Below are positions 18,348 to 26,760 of a stretch of 64,000 nt of DNA, piece by piece. Below the pieces are notes generated by a model. That model saw only the letters and a program-made list of their open reading frames with translations. It did no database searches and was not told the DNA's origin. Source of the stretch: WTKD01 sp965243525. GTDB taxonomy: Bacteria; Spirochaetota; Spirochaetia; WTKD01. Where the stretch lies: the NCBI GenBank assembly GCA_965243525.1, contig OZ251568.1, positions 1,178,001 through 1,242,000 on the forward strand. Direction: 5' to 3'. Position 1 is the stretch's first letter. Every line of letters begins with the position of its first letter. Made by a program: the position numbers and the translations under genes.

Positions 18348-19919
18348 ATGGTATATATTGACGACCTATTTGAAGACAATACGCAACCTTCTGATAAAAA
18401 AGAGGCAGCTAGTCCACCCATAGACATTCACCATAAATTTTCCGAAGAAGCATTCAAACGCATTGAAAAAACGTTTGATAAACCAAAAAAAATCGTTGCA
18501 GATGATACAGAATATCTAAAAACGATTATTGCTGCTGCAGGAAAGGCGGGGGCTCATTTTCAAAAATTACTCAAGCAATATCTTTCGATAGAAGATAGTG
18601 AAGAACGCGGTGATGTTCGTGCGAAACTGATTCCAGCATATTGGAATATGATCACTGAACTTGCTGAGAACACAACATCTTCTAAGTCTAATCCAGAAAA
18701 ATGGCTGTATCGTTTTGGATATATCACCAGTCAAATACTGAATCAACGACAACTGGATGTTCTTGCCTGTGTTGTTAATGAACGACAGACGAATGAATCG
18801 CTGTATTACATTGATGAATGGCTCTTGCTGGTTGCGCAAGAAGGGATAGGGGCTACGAGCAGTGATGAAGTTGCCGAACGTAAGATGACTATCGAACAGC
18901 GCAAGCAGGCAAAATTTCAACGTGTTTCTGGACAATTGGGGCATAAGCTGATGATTGCTGAAAAATATGCGCATGAGTTAGAGCAGCTTGAATATAAATT
19001 AAGATTTGCAATTGAAAGTATTTCTGAAAAAGATTTCGATTCAACGCTGAATAATCTTCGTCACTCCTATTCAGATACGCAAAGTCAATCATTGTCTCAA
19101 ATTAGTAGAACTGTTTCTGAAATAGTAACGATGCATCGAAAATACAAAGTCAGTCGAGATGACTATGCGAAATTGGTGAAAGATCATGAGGGGCTTGCGG
19201 AGCTAACAAATATAAACACAACTAAAGAGCATAATCAAAAACTTATTGTACAAGAGCTGCAGATAATACGACAAATAGCAAAATTGTGCGTGGGACGCAC
19301 CGGAAATCATGTTCCTTTTTTAATGGGAACTTATTATTCTGGTTCGCGTGATGAAATCGCCACACGAGAAAATGTCAATAACATCCTTGCGGAGTTAGAG
19401 TATATCGATGCAGGGTTGTTTTTGCGAACGTTTAAAGAGCTTACGAATCGAATAGTTCCCTACATCTTGCTTGTGCCTTGTTTTGGAGACATGGGGATTT
19501 GTTGGGAACCCTTTGATCGATTTAATCGAGCAAGCAGCAAGGGGCGGGTCGCTATTCCGATGTATCCTCGAAATTTACGTCTAGCGGTTATCGCAGCGAT
19601 GGGGGATCTACGTTGGCAGGTGGCGAAAGAAAAGGCGGGACGTTTTTGGATGGAAGAAGGGGTGACTGGGTGGTATTATGAATTTTATACGCGCATGAAG
19701 TTTAAAGGGGATGTGCGGTTGGCCTTTATCAAGGACTATATTCTCTGGATCATGCAAGAATCAAACGGAACACAAAAACTTGAGCGTGAAGTCCGTGGAA
19801 TATTCTGGCGATATCTGCCTTTTCCGCAAGAACGTAAGGACAAGTTACGTAATCAAGGATATGTCTACAATGAACTCTATAAGAAAGATATCAATCGCGC
19901 GCATTCAAGCATGTATTGA
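18348..19919 (+). CDS. unrecognised 523-residue soluble protein
   Basis: I do not recognise this family with confidence. The protein is hydrophilic with no signal peptide or membrane segment. Residues about 185-300 are rich in Glu, Lys, Gln and Leu and look like long helices, possibly coiled coil. The C-terminal half (about 300-500) is more globular and has conserved-looking segments: VGRTGNHVPFLMGTYY, YILLVPCFGDMGICWEPF, AIPMYPRNLRLAVIAAMGDLRWQVAKE. The composition suggests a real, well-folded protein, perhaps restricted to spirochaetes. The ATG lies only 8 nt after the 3' end of tRNA-Ala(GGC) with no Shine-Dalgarno, so it is probably co-transcribed with the tRNA. Confidence 0.8.
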   Translation: MVYIDDLFEDNTQPSDKKEAASPPIDIHHKFSEEAFKRIEKTFDKPKKIVADDTEYLKTIIAAAGKAGAHFQKLLKQYLSIEDSEERGDVRAKLIPAYWNMITELAENTTSSKSNPEKWLYRFGYITSQILNQRQLDVLACVVNERQTNESLYYIDEWLLLVAQEGIGATSSDEVAERKMTIEQRKQAKFQRVSGQLGHKLMIAEKYAHELEQLEYKLRFAIESISEKDFDSTLNNLRHSYSDTQSQSLSQISRTVSEIVTMHRKYKVSRDDYAKLVKDHEGLAELTNINTTKEHNQKLIVQELQIIRQIAKLCVGRTGNHVPFLMGTYYSGSRDEIATRENVNNILAELEYIDAGLFLRTFKELTNRIVPYILLVPCFGDMGICWEPFDRFNRASSKGRVAIPMYPRNLRLAVIAAMGDLRWQVAKEKAGRFWMEEGVTGWYYEFYTRMKFKGDVRLAFIKDYILWIMQESNGTQKLEREVRGIFWRYLPFPQERKDKLRNQGYVYNELYKKDINRAHSSMY

Positions 19920-19967
19920 AATTAAAACAGTATCGTTTTCAGTTTTGTATAAGATTTTAGGGTCTAG

Positions 19968-20234
19968 CTATTTTTTTGCTATGAGATTCTGAATCTTGAA
20001 TTTTTCACCATACCGAACGATAAACTGCTTGTAAATAATAAAGGTTAATACAATTGCAACACAAAAAATGACTAATCCAAGAATGGTATTTACATTTCTG
20101 GGGAGCAGGGGAGCTATGAACGCAAGATACAGTGACATCAGTCCGATGAACAGGAGCCCCATGAGTACTATGTTTGCAACTGATGCAACAACGATAAAAA
20201 TAACGATTTTTGCTGTTCTGTTGAGCTTAGGCAT
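19968..20234 (-). CDS. small two-helix membrane protein downstream of lspA
   Basis: An 88-residue protein with two strong hydrophobic segments (about residues 9-40 and 48-68), a Pro-Arg turn between them and basic ends. The ATG follows the lspA stop codon by one base, so it is translated in the same operon. No domain is recognised. Its position suggests a role linked to lipoprotein processing or envelope assembly, but that is inference from context only. Confidence 0.75.
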   Translation of the reverse strand: MPKLNRTAKIVIFIVVASVANIVLMGLLFIGLMSLYLAFIAPLLPRNVNTILGLVIFCVAIVLTFIIYKQFIVRYGEKFKIQNLIAKK

Positions 20235-20235
20235 A

Positions 20236-20814
20236 TTATGCTTTCTTTTTTATGAACGAAAATACCAAAAATAACAAGACGCCGATGACTACTGCAGAAT
20301 CAGCAACATTGAATGTTGGCCATCGTTCAAACCCGAATATTCCGTAAAACCGGATATCAATAAAATCGACGACGCCGCCTCCACGAAACAAACGATCAGA
20401 GAGGTTGCCTAATCCCCCTCCGGCTACCAATGCGAATGCATACCGCCCTGAGGGATTCAAAGTTTTATCAAAAATCACAATATAGATAAGCCATCCTAAT
20501 AACAATAGAGGCAATACCGTAAAGAGAATACGTTTTGTGAGCGTTTCCAAGTCTCGTCCAATGCTAAACAGAATTGCATTGTTGGTTATATGGGTGATGC
20601 GAAAAAAATCGCCAATTACATTGATCGAGGATCCTGCTGCAGGAAAGACTGGCATGGTTGAAACGACAATAGTTTTGCTCACCTGATCAATGGCAAGAGT
20701 AGCGAGGATGATGCAGAAGATAGTTATCACTATTTTTTTTGAAAGATGACTAATGCGCGATGGTTTTAGCTCTGGTTTGGGTGGTGATGTATTCTGTTGG
20801 GGGGTTGAGCTCAT
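20236..20814 (-). CDS. lspA: lipoprotein signal peptidase (signal peptidase II)
   Basis: A 192-residue inner-membrane aspartyl protease that removes signal peptides from prolipoproteins. Four membrane helices are visible, and both catalytic Asp motifs are present: GGGLGNLSDRL with VVDFIDIR, and FNVADSAVVIG. The N-terminal 25 residues are Pro/Ser-rich and cytoplasmic. GAGGAG 10 nt before the ATG serves as ribosome binding site; that stretch lies in a decayed copy of the nif3 3' end. Several lipoprotein candidates in the window (30.5 and 35.5 kb) would be substrates. Confidence 0.93.
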   Translation of the reverse strand: MSSTPQQNTSPPKPELKPSRISHLSKKIVITIFCIILATLAIDQVSKTIVVSTMPVFPAAGSSINVIGDFFRITHITNNAILFSIGRDLETLTKRILFTVLPLLLLGWLIYIVIFDKTLNPSGRYAFALVAGGGLGNLSDRLFRGGGVVDFIDIRFYGIFGFERWPTFNVADSAVVIGVLLFLVFSFIKKKA

Positions 20815-20820
20815 TTCTAT

Positions 20821-20910
20821 ATTACTCCTCTATACTTTTATGCTACGTACGTCTGTAGCATAGTGACCACTACACATATAGTCAATTCCTGCTGCCTCTG
20901 CGGTGTGATA
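20821..20910 (-). pseudogene. decayed duplicate of the nif3 3' end
   Basis: On the minus strand the first ~70 bases read YHTAEAAGIDYMCSGHYATD, matching YHTAKAARIDYICGGHYATE of the intact Nif3 protein encoded about 1.1 kb away (nucleotides 21958-22049). By eye 53 of 71 aligned bases agree. The first part (20885-20910) is read in another frame as the last codons of the DUF817 gene; the last part supplies the GAGGAG before lspA. Confidence 0.8.
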
Positions 20911-21781
20911 GATCAGATGCTTTGGGATTTTGAGCATGCTGCGTGCAGAGAACGACAACGTTGATACATGCAATGATCAATAGAGACCATGCATACCATT
21001 TGTTCAAAGAGATCAGTTGCCATTGTTCAAGCTGATGTGAGTAATGCCAGACGCCAAAATACGTGCAGATGTTTTCTGCACCCCAGAGAATCAAACCAAG
21101 GAGCATGACGACGAGCAAAAAAGGAATCTTTCTTTGTCTGTCGTAGGGAGTGAAAAAGACCTGCGTTCTGAAAAAAACAAGCAATGCGATAAGAGATAGA
21201 TAGACTCGCTGATCACCGATATAGTGCTTGGTGAAAAAATTAATGTATAGAAGGACGCTCAGGGTATTGAAAAGCCACAACGGAGGAGCTTTGTGCAAAT
21301 GTATTTTCAAAAATCGCCATGCCTCGGTGATAAAACTCCCCACACAGGCGTACATGACTCCAGAAACCAAGGGCACACCCAAGATCATCGTATAGGCTCT
21401 GTCTTGATAGAACCAAGATTGAATATACGCTGAGGTTTTGAACATTTCTAATAGCAGCCCAAGCAGATAGAAAATAATGATTGCTGTTTGTTCATTTGCT
21501 GATACAAATCTGTGCTTGATGCACCAGATGTGGACCAACAGCATGATAAGCAACCAAAAATCGTAACGCGGCAATCCGAGTAGGCCGGATTTTGGGGTGA
21601 CGAGCAACAGCGTAAAAAAAACACCAGCAAGAAAACAGGAGCGCACCAATTTGAACAGAAGCAAGCAACATTCTTTTGGAAGACGTATTTTTCGGGAGGC
21701 CGGGGATTGTCCAACATGACACAGCAGGTAAGCGTCGACTCTTCGGAATGCTCTTGTTATAGGATTATTTTTCAACAGCAT
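20882..21781 (-). CDS. DUF817 family membrane protein
   Basis: A 299-residue polytopic membrane protein with about eight hydrophobic segments. The block KTSAYIQSWFYQ, GVPLVSGVMYACVGSFITEAW fits my memory of the DUF817 (YoaT-like) family, as does the early LFKLVRSCFLAG. Function of the family is unknown. No Shine-Dalgarno or promoter is obvious before the ATG at 21781. The last eight residues (SHRRGSRN) are translated from DNA that is homologous, in another frame, to the end of nif3, so the C-terminus appears to have been created by a rearrangement. Confidence 0.75.
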   Translation of the reverse strand: MLLKNNPITRAFRRVDAYLLCHVGQSPASRKIRLPKECCLLLFKLVRSCFLAGVFFTLLLVTPKSGLLGLPRYDFWLLIMLLVHIWCIKHRFVSANEQTAIIIFYLLGLLLEMFKTSAYIQSWFYQDRAYTMILGVPLVSGVMYACVGSFITEAWRFLKIHLHKAPPLWLFNTLSVLLYINFFTKHYIGDQRVYLSLIALLVFFRTQVFFTPYDRQRKIPFLLVVMLLGLILWGAENICTYFGVWHYSHQLEQWQLISLNKWYAWSLLIIACINVVVLCTQHAQNPKASDLSHRRGSRN

Positions 21782-21902
21782 GGGAGGCTGTTTTCTGCAA
21801 TTGATTTTCGTGTGTAATGAAGAGTGATAAGGCTTTGCGTAGATGCGAATACGAAACGGTCATAGACGTGCTGTTTTTTTATTGATGATTAGGGAAGGTG
21901 GT

Positions 21903-22655
21903 TTAGAGGCCTGTTGGAATATCGATGAATTCTGCTGAAATGTTACATTCATTGGTACAATACTCCGCTATACTTTTTACGCCATGGATCTCTGTGGCAT
22001 AGTGCCCACCGCAGATATAATCGATTCTTGCTGCTTTTGCAGTGTGGTACATTGCGTGATTTGCATCGCCGGTAATGAATAGGTCAAGATTCTCTGCAAT
22101 GGCTTGATCAAGTTCGCGAGTTGCTCCACCTGATATTATGCCAACACGAGAAATAGCTTGATTACGAAAATCACCTAAGGCCAAAGGATTGGGGAAAAAG
22201 GATTCCTGAATCTCTTTGAATGATTGTAGGGGCGAACATTCTCCCTGGATTCCGATGTATTCACCGTTGTAGTGACCGAATGGGCGAGTATGGGTTAATC
22301 CCATTTGAGATGCAATGCAAGCGTTGTTTCCATGGATGGGATGTGCGTCAAGAGGAAGGTGACATGCATACAAGGCGATTTTGTTTTCAATGAGTTTTTT
22401 TATCAGGGTATACCAGGGTCCGGTGAGCGGAGGGAGTGATTTCCAATAAATGCCATGGTGAACAAATAATACATCTGCAGAGAGTTCAGTTGCGCGATCA
22501 ATGCTTGCATGGCATGCGTCTACAGCGCAAACAACATGATTCACTGAGGCATCAAGGTCTCCAACTTGAATCCCATTGATTCCTGGATCGATTGACTCAA
22601 AATGAGGGATATTTAAAAGGGGCTGCATCCGGGCATCAAATTCGCGTAGGTTCAT
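21903..22655 (-). CDS. Nif3-like dinuclear metal centre protein (DUF34)
   Basis: A 250-residue member of the YbgI/Nif3 family, toroidal hexamers with a two-metal site. Metal-ligand motifs are visible: FVHHGIYW (about residue 65), CHLPLDAH (about 98-105) and GGHYATE near residue 221. The family has been called GTP cyclohydrolase 1 type 2, but its physiological role is unsettled. Length is typical of the short form without the inserted domain. A partial copy of its 3' end lies beyond the neighbouring DUF817 gene. No Shine-Dalgarno; TATAGT lies 8 nt before the ATG. Confidence 0.9.
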   Translation of the reverse strand: MNLREFDARMQPLLNIPHFESIDPGINGIQVGDLDASVNHVVCAVDACHASIDRATELSADVLFVHHGIYWKSLPPLTGPWYTLIKKLIENKIALYACHLPLDAHPIHGNNACIASQMGLTHTRPFGHYNGEYIGIQGECSPLQSFKEIQESFFPNPLALGDFRNQAISRVGIISGGATRELDQAIAENLDLFITGDANHAMYHTAKAARIDYICGGHYATEIHGVKSIAEYCTNECNISAEFIDIPTGL

Positions 22656-22767
22656 ATGGTATAACTATACTGGTTAATGTTTTAGAGGTAAATCCTCGTG
22701 CGTGTTGATAGTGATGTATCAGAGTTTGATCTGAATTTCATGAGGTTGCGTTATAAAAAGGCGTGAC

Positions 22768-22796
22768 TTCACAGAATGAAAAAAATAACAAACAAT
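22768..22796 (+). promoter_or_regulatory. leaderless-type promoter of pgi-serC
   Basis: TTCACA (22768-22773), 17-nt spacer, AACAAT (22791-22796), then GAACT and the GTG start at 22802. No Shine-Dalgarno. Confidence 0.5.
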
Positions 22797-22801
22797 GAAC
22801 T

Positions 22802-24295
22802 GTGTTCTCTTATACGTTAGAATCTAGTCCAGCATTCAAGGAATTATCAGCGCTCCCGCTTGATTTTTCACGGATACATCAAAAGCGCGATGAAGGATGT
22901 CTCAGTGCTGCCAGTGAATATGTTGAATTTCATTGGCTGACTGCGGGGATTACCGCAAAGCATGAGGGCATGTTTGCTCAATTAGCAGAGGAAACCGGAG
23001 TATACGCGCAGTTTCAGGCATTATTGCACGGCGAGCCTATGAACAAGGGAGAAGATCGTGCGGTTTTGCATCATCTTCTTCGGAGTGCTGCAGCACCAGT
23101 GCCGGCAATGCAGTCGATGTGGAGTCAATTTCATGAAGAAACTGAACGAGCCATGCACCTTGCAGAAGAGATTCGTGCTGACGATAGATTTGATACGATA
23201 CTCCACATTGGTATTGGAGGTTCAGCTCTTGGTCCGGAATTGTTGATGGAGGCTTTGTCCTTTCTTCCACAACGGTTTGCTGTCAAAATTGTCTCAAACG
23301 TAGATCCGCAGGCCCTGATTCAAGCGACTGAGGGGATCGACATGAGCCGCTGTCTCGTATTAGTGGTCAGCAAAAGCGGAAGCACCCAGGAGACCGCAGC
23401 AAATTTTCAATCCTTAAACGTAAATGCAAAAGAACAGGTCATTGCAATAACGATGCGAGGAAGCTTGTTGGACAAACCTGATGATCTTCGCGCTGTTCTG
23501 TATATGGATCCATCCATTGGAGGAAGGTATTCAATTTCATCCCCCATTGGGGCTTGTCTTGTTTCGCTGGTATATGGGAGCCAATGTTTTCGTGATTTTC
23601 TTCGAGGCGCAGCATCTTCTGATGCGACAGCGGGTCACACTGATACACATCAAAATGCGGCATTGTTTGATGCGCTATTGGGGGTGTACTACCGCAATAT
23701 ATGTGGATTTCCTGCAACAGCAGTGCTTCCCTATGTCCATTTGCTTCGTCGATTGAGTGCCTATCTGCAACAATTAGATATGGAGAGCAATGGGAAGCAG
23801 AGTGACCGGACTGGAAACAGGGTGAACCATGCCACGGGGCCACTTATTTTTGGGGAACCTGGCACCGATGCACAGCATAGTTTTTATCAATTTTTGCACC
23901 AAGGAACGCAAATCATTCCCTTGCAGTTTATTGGGATACGCAATTCCTTACATGATGATGCCGATGCGAGCCAAAAACAAAGATTGCTCAATGCGAACCT
24001 GACCGCTCAAATAGTGGCATTTGTACGTGGCCAAGAACATGATGATCCAAACAAACGATTTTATGGCGGGAGACCTTCAACGGTGTTTATGGCAGATCGC
24101 ATGAGCCCTGAAGTTCTGGGCAGCCTAATCGCTCATTTTGAAAACAAAGTTATGTTTCAGGGATTTTTATGGAATATCAACAGCTTTGATCAAGAGGGAG
24201 TGCAGCTGGGGAAGCGACTTGCCAACACGGTGCTCGAAGCTCCAGAATCTGATGCCCTACTCTATACAGTAGCGAAACGAACAGGGGTGGTATGA
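22802..24295 (+). CDS. pgi: glucose-6-phosphate isomerase
   Basis: A 497-residue phosphoglucose isomerase, interconverting glucose-6-phosphate and fructose-6-phosphate. Motifs: HIGIGGSALGPELL (about residue 138), the phosphate loop VVSKSGSTQET (about 189-199), GGRYSISSPIG, the catalytic-Glu region GTDAQHSFYQFLHQG, and IGIRNSLHDD. Start is GTG with no in-frame upstream alternative close by. The last four bases overlap the start of serC (ATGA), giving translational coupling of a glycolytic and a serine-biosynthesis gene. Confidence 0.95.
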   Translation: MFSYTLESSPAFKELSALPLDFSRIHQKRDEGCLSAASEYVEFHWLTAGITAKHEGMFAQLAEETGVYAQFQALLHGEPMNKGEDRAVLHHLLRSAAAPVPAMQSMWSQFHEETERAMHLAEEIRADDRFDTILHIGIGGSALGPELLMEALSFLPQRFAVKIVSNVDPQALIQATEGIDMSRCLVLVVSKSGSTQETAANFQSLNVNAKEQVIAITMRGSLLDKPDDLRAVLYMDPSIGGRYSISSPIGACLVSLVYGSQCFRDFLRGAASSDATAGHTDTHQNAALFDALLGVYYRNICGFPATAVLPYVHLLRRLSAYLQQLDMESNGKQSDRTGNRVNHATGPLIFGEPGTDAQHSFYQFLHQGTQIIPLQFIGIRNSLHDDADASQKQRLLNANLTAQIVAFVRGQEHDDPNKRFYGGRPSTVFMADRMSPEVLGSLIAHFENKVMFQGFLWNINSFDQEGVQLGKRLANTVLEAPESDALLYTVAKRTGVV

Positions 24296-25356
24296 TCGTT
24301 CACAATTTTTCTGCGGGACCGTCAGCAATTCCTCAAACTGTCTTGCAGCAATTGCAAGAAGAACTCTGTGACTTTGGTGGAACTGGCTATTCCTTGTTGT
24401 GTATGTCCCATCGCGGTGACATCTATGAAGAAGTACATCAGCGTGCCATTAATGGTATTCGTGCTGTGTTACGTGTTCCAGAAACACATAGCATTCTTTT
24501 GCTTGGTGGTGGAGCGAGCTTGCAGTTTGGGATGATACCCATGAACTTTGCTCAAGGGCGGCCTGTGGGTATTGCATTGACGGGAAAGTGGGCAGAAAAA
24601 ACCTATGCTGATCTGAAACGGGTTTCTCTTCCGCATATTGTGTGGGCTCGAAACGGCGATGAAGCATTTCCTCCATTATTAGAATGTGAAGATTCACTGA
24701 CATACGTGCATATCACCAGCAATGAAACAATCGATGGTGTGCAGTGGTGGGAGCTTCCAGAATGTGGAACGACAGATCTTGTTGTCGATGCATCAAGCGA
24801 TATTGGTAGTCGTGCTATCAACATAACGCGCTGTGCAGGAGTGTATGCAGGGGCACAGAAAAACCTTGGAATCGCCGGAGTTAGCATTGTTATTCTCAGG
24901 AATGATATGTTTGACCGCATTCCCCAAGACATACCGGCCTATCTTAACTTTGAAACGCACCGAAAAAGTGATTCGCTCTATAATACTCCTCCAGTGTTTG
25001 CTATTCGAGTACTTGATCTTGTTTTGCAGTGGATTGAGGAACAGGGCGGAGTGGATGCGATAGAGCAGAATAACAGATCAAAATCGCAGATGCTCTATTC
25101 AGCACTTGATGCATATCCAGATGTCTATACTACAGTGAAAAACAATCGTTCGAGCATGAATATTGTGTGGAACCTGGGATCAAAAGAACTGACCGATCGC
25201 TTCCTTTCTCTCGCATCTGCGGAGGGTTTTGTTGGATTGAAGGGCCATCGGAGTCTAGGAGGCCTTCGTGCTTCTTTGTACAACGCAGTTACTCAAGGAT
25301 CGGTAGACACCTTGGCAGATTTTGTTCGTCAATTTGCTGAGGAACATTCAAAATAA
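24292..25356 (+). CDS. serC: phosphoserine aminotransferase
   Basis: A 354-residue class-V-fold PLP aminotransferase converting 3-phosphohydroxypyruvate and glutamate to phosphoserine. It opens with VHNFSAGPSAIP, the standard SerC start, has SLLCMSHR, GGGASLQF (cofactor phosphate contact), VDASSDIGSR, and the PLP lysine in YAGAQKNLGIAGV. The C-terminal GHRSLGGLRASLYNAV is also diagnostic. Overlaps pgi by four bases. A 2-hydroxyacid dehydrogenase gene at 46 kb is a possible, unproven partner. Convergent with the phosphofructokinase gene. Confidence 0.95.
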   Translation: MIVHNFSAGPSAIPQTVLQQLQEELCDFGGTGYSLLCMSHRGDIYEEVHQRAINGIRAVLRVPETHSILLLGGGASLQFGMIPMNFAQGRPVGIALTGKWAEKTYADLKRVSLPHIVWARNGDEAFPPLLECEDSLTYVHITSNETIDGVQWWELPECGTTDLVVDASSDIGSRAINITRCAGVYAGAQKNLGIAGVSIVILRNDMFDRIPQDIPAYLNFETHRKSDSLYNTPPVFAIRVLDLVLQWIEEQGGVDAIEQNNRSKSQMLYSALDAYPDVYTTVKNNRSSMNIVWNLGSKELTDRFLSLASAEGFVGLKGHRSLGGLRASLYNAVTQGSVDTLADFVRQFAEEHSK

Positions 25357-25375
25357 AATCGCATAGACAGGACGA

Positions 25376-26689
25376 TTATTTCGCAGAGGTATTTATCATG
25401 GAGAGTGGTTGCTGTGTCGCCTCGATGACATCACGCCACAATGCTCCTGATGGATCCACGGAGTTACGTTTGGAAACGGCAGTTGCCATGGGCATATGTA
25501 CAAAATGGCCATTTAAATAGCTGATTAATACTCCTGTTTTTCCTGCCATGGCAGCATGCACTGCATTATGTGCAAGGCGTGAGCAATAGAGAGAATCGTT
25601 TGGTACCGCGACTGCACCCCTAATGAGATAGCTTGGATCGATGTATTTCAGCTGCATAGTCATTTCAATGCGTTTAAAATATTCTTTGATGGCGGTTTTT
25701 AAAAACACCCCTATGTCTGAAAGTTGTGGGTTTCCTGATTTATCTTTTTCATCGGTAGGCGCTAAGAGATGTTGGCCGGCACCTTCGGCAACGATGATGA
25801 CCGCGTGTTGGCGCCGGCGCAATCGATTTTCAAGGTGGGTGAATAGGCCATTTGGGCCTTCAAGATCAAAAGAAACTTCAGGAATGAGTACGAAATTGGC
25901 ATCATTGCTTGCAAGAGCAGTGTGAGCAGCGATAAATCCTGAGTTCCGGCCCATCAATCGCACCAATCCGACTCCGTTTTCTGCAGAATGTGCCTCTGAG
26001 TGAGCAGAATACACTACCTTGGTGGCTTCAGTCACTGCGGTTTCAAATCCAAAAGATTTTTCTATATAGCTGAGGTCATTGTCGATAGTCTTAGGAATTC
26101 CGATCACGGAAATTTTTAACTTGCGTTTGAGAACTTCTGCAGTTATGTTCATAGCGCCGCGTTGGGTTCCGTCGCCGCCGATAACAAAAAGCATGTTTAA
26201 ATTTAAACGTTCGATTGCATCTACGATATCTTCGGTGCGCTCTCCGCCGCCTCGCGAAGAGCCCAAAATGCTCCCTCCGATACGGTGAATGTCGTCTACA
26301 ACATCGGGATTGAGATCTATCGTTGGGATGTTGTTTTCAGGAATTAACCCAGCATAGCCAAAGCGAATGCCAGAGATGCGACGAACGCCATAGTTTCGCC
26401 ATAATGAACGTGTTATGGTGCGAATAACATCGTTGAGGCCAGGGCATAGTCCACCACAGGTGAGAATTCCAGCGTGCACATGCCGGGGAAGGAAATATAT
26501 TTTTTCACGTGGGCCGGCGTATTCAAGCAAATCATTGCGATTTTCAGTACGTTGTGGGTCATACCACACATCATAGATAATGTGTACATCATCTGAAATA
26601 AATCCAGACCCTCTGCCCTCCGGAGAATATCGTAGTGGTGAGGGAATCTTTCCGGTTCCCAATGTTGGAATTGTAAAATCCTCTTGCAT
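25376..26689 (-). CDS. ATP-dependent 6-phosphofructokinase (clade X type)
   Basis: A 437-residue phosphofructokinase. Motifs: GGLCPGLNDVIR, FVIGGDGTQRGA (Gly at the position where PPi enzymes have Asp, favouring ATP), GIPKTIDNDL (Lys as in PPi-type and plant/clade X enzymes; classic ATP enzymes have Gly), MGRNSGFIA, and IPEVSFDLEGP. The mix GGDGT plus PKTIDND and the roughly 75-residue N-terminal extension are usual for the group that includes plant and trypanosome ATP-PFKs. It commits fructose-6-phosphate to glycolysis. Promoter back to back with that of galE. Confidence 0.88.
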   Translation of the reverse strand: MQEDFTIPTLGTGKIPSPLRYSPEGRGSGFISDDVHIIYDVWYDPQRTENRNDLLEYAGPREKIYFLPRHVHAGILTCGGLCPGLNDVIRTITRSLWRNYGVRRISGIRFGYAGLIPENNIPTIDLNPDVVDDIHRIGGSILGSSRGGGERTEDIVDAIERLNLNMLFVIGGDGTQRGAMNITAEVLKRKLKISVIGIPKTIDNDLSYIEKSFGFETAVTEATKVVYSAHSEAHSAENGVGLVRLMGRNSGFIAAHTALASNDANFVLIPEVSFDLEGPNGLFTHLENRLRRRQHAVIIVAEGAGQHLLAPTDEKDKSGNPQLSDIGVFLKTAIKEYFKRIEMTMQLKYIDPSYLIRGAVAVPNDSLYCSRLAHNAVHAAMAGKTGVLISYLNGHFVHMPMATAVSKRNSVDPSGALWRDVIEATQQPLSMINTSAK

Positions 26690-26694
26690 AGATC

Positions 26695-26723
26695 AGTGTA
26701 ATTGTCACAAGAATGGAAAACAA
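26695..26723 (-). promoter_or_regulatory. leaderless-type promoter of phosphofructokinase gene
   Basis: Minus strand: TTGTTT (26718-26723), 17-nt spacer, TACACT (26695-26700), then GATCT and the ATG at 26689. No Shine-Dalgarno. Confidence 0.7.
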
Positions 26724-26726
26724 GTA

Positions 26727-26755
26727 TTGTTTTGCGTTCTTTGCTCAGATATAGT
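26727..26755 (+). promoter_or_regulatory. leaderless-type promoter of galE
   Basis: TTGTTT (26727-26732), 17-nt spacer, TATAGT (26750-26755), then GAATT and the ATG at 26761. The -35 boxes of the two divergent promoters are 3 nt apart. Confidence 0.7.
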
Positions 26756-26760
26756 GAATT

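Noticed and set aside
20882..20910. Chance similarity as explanation for the nif3-like stretch
   Set aside because: The match extends over about 90 bp, and the translated sequence keeps GIDYMCSGHYATD in frame, which chance would not give.
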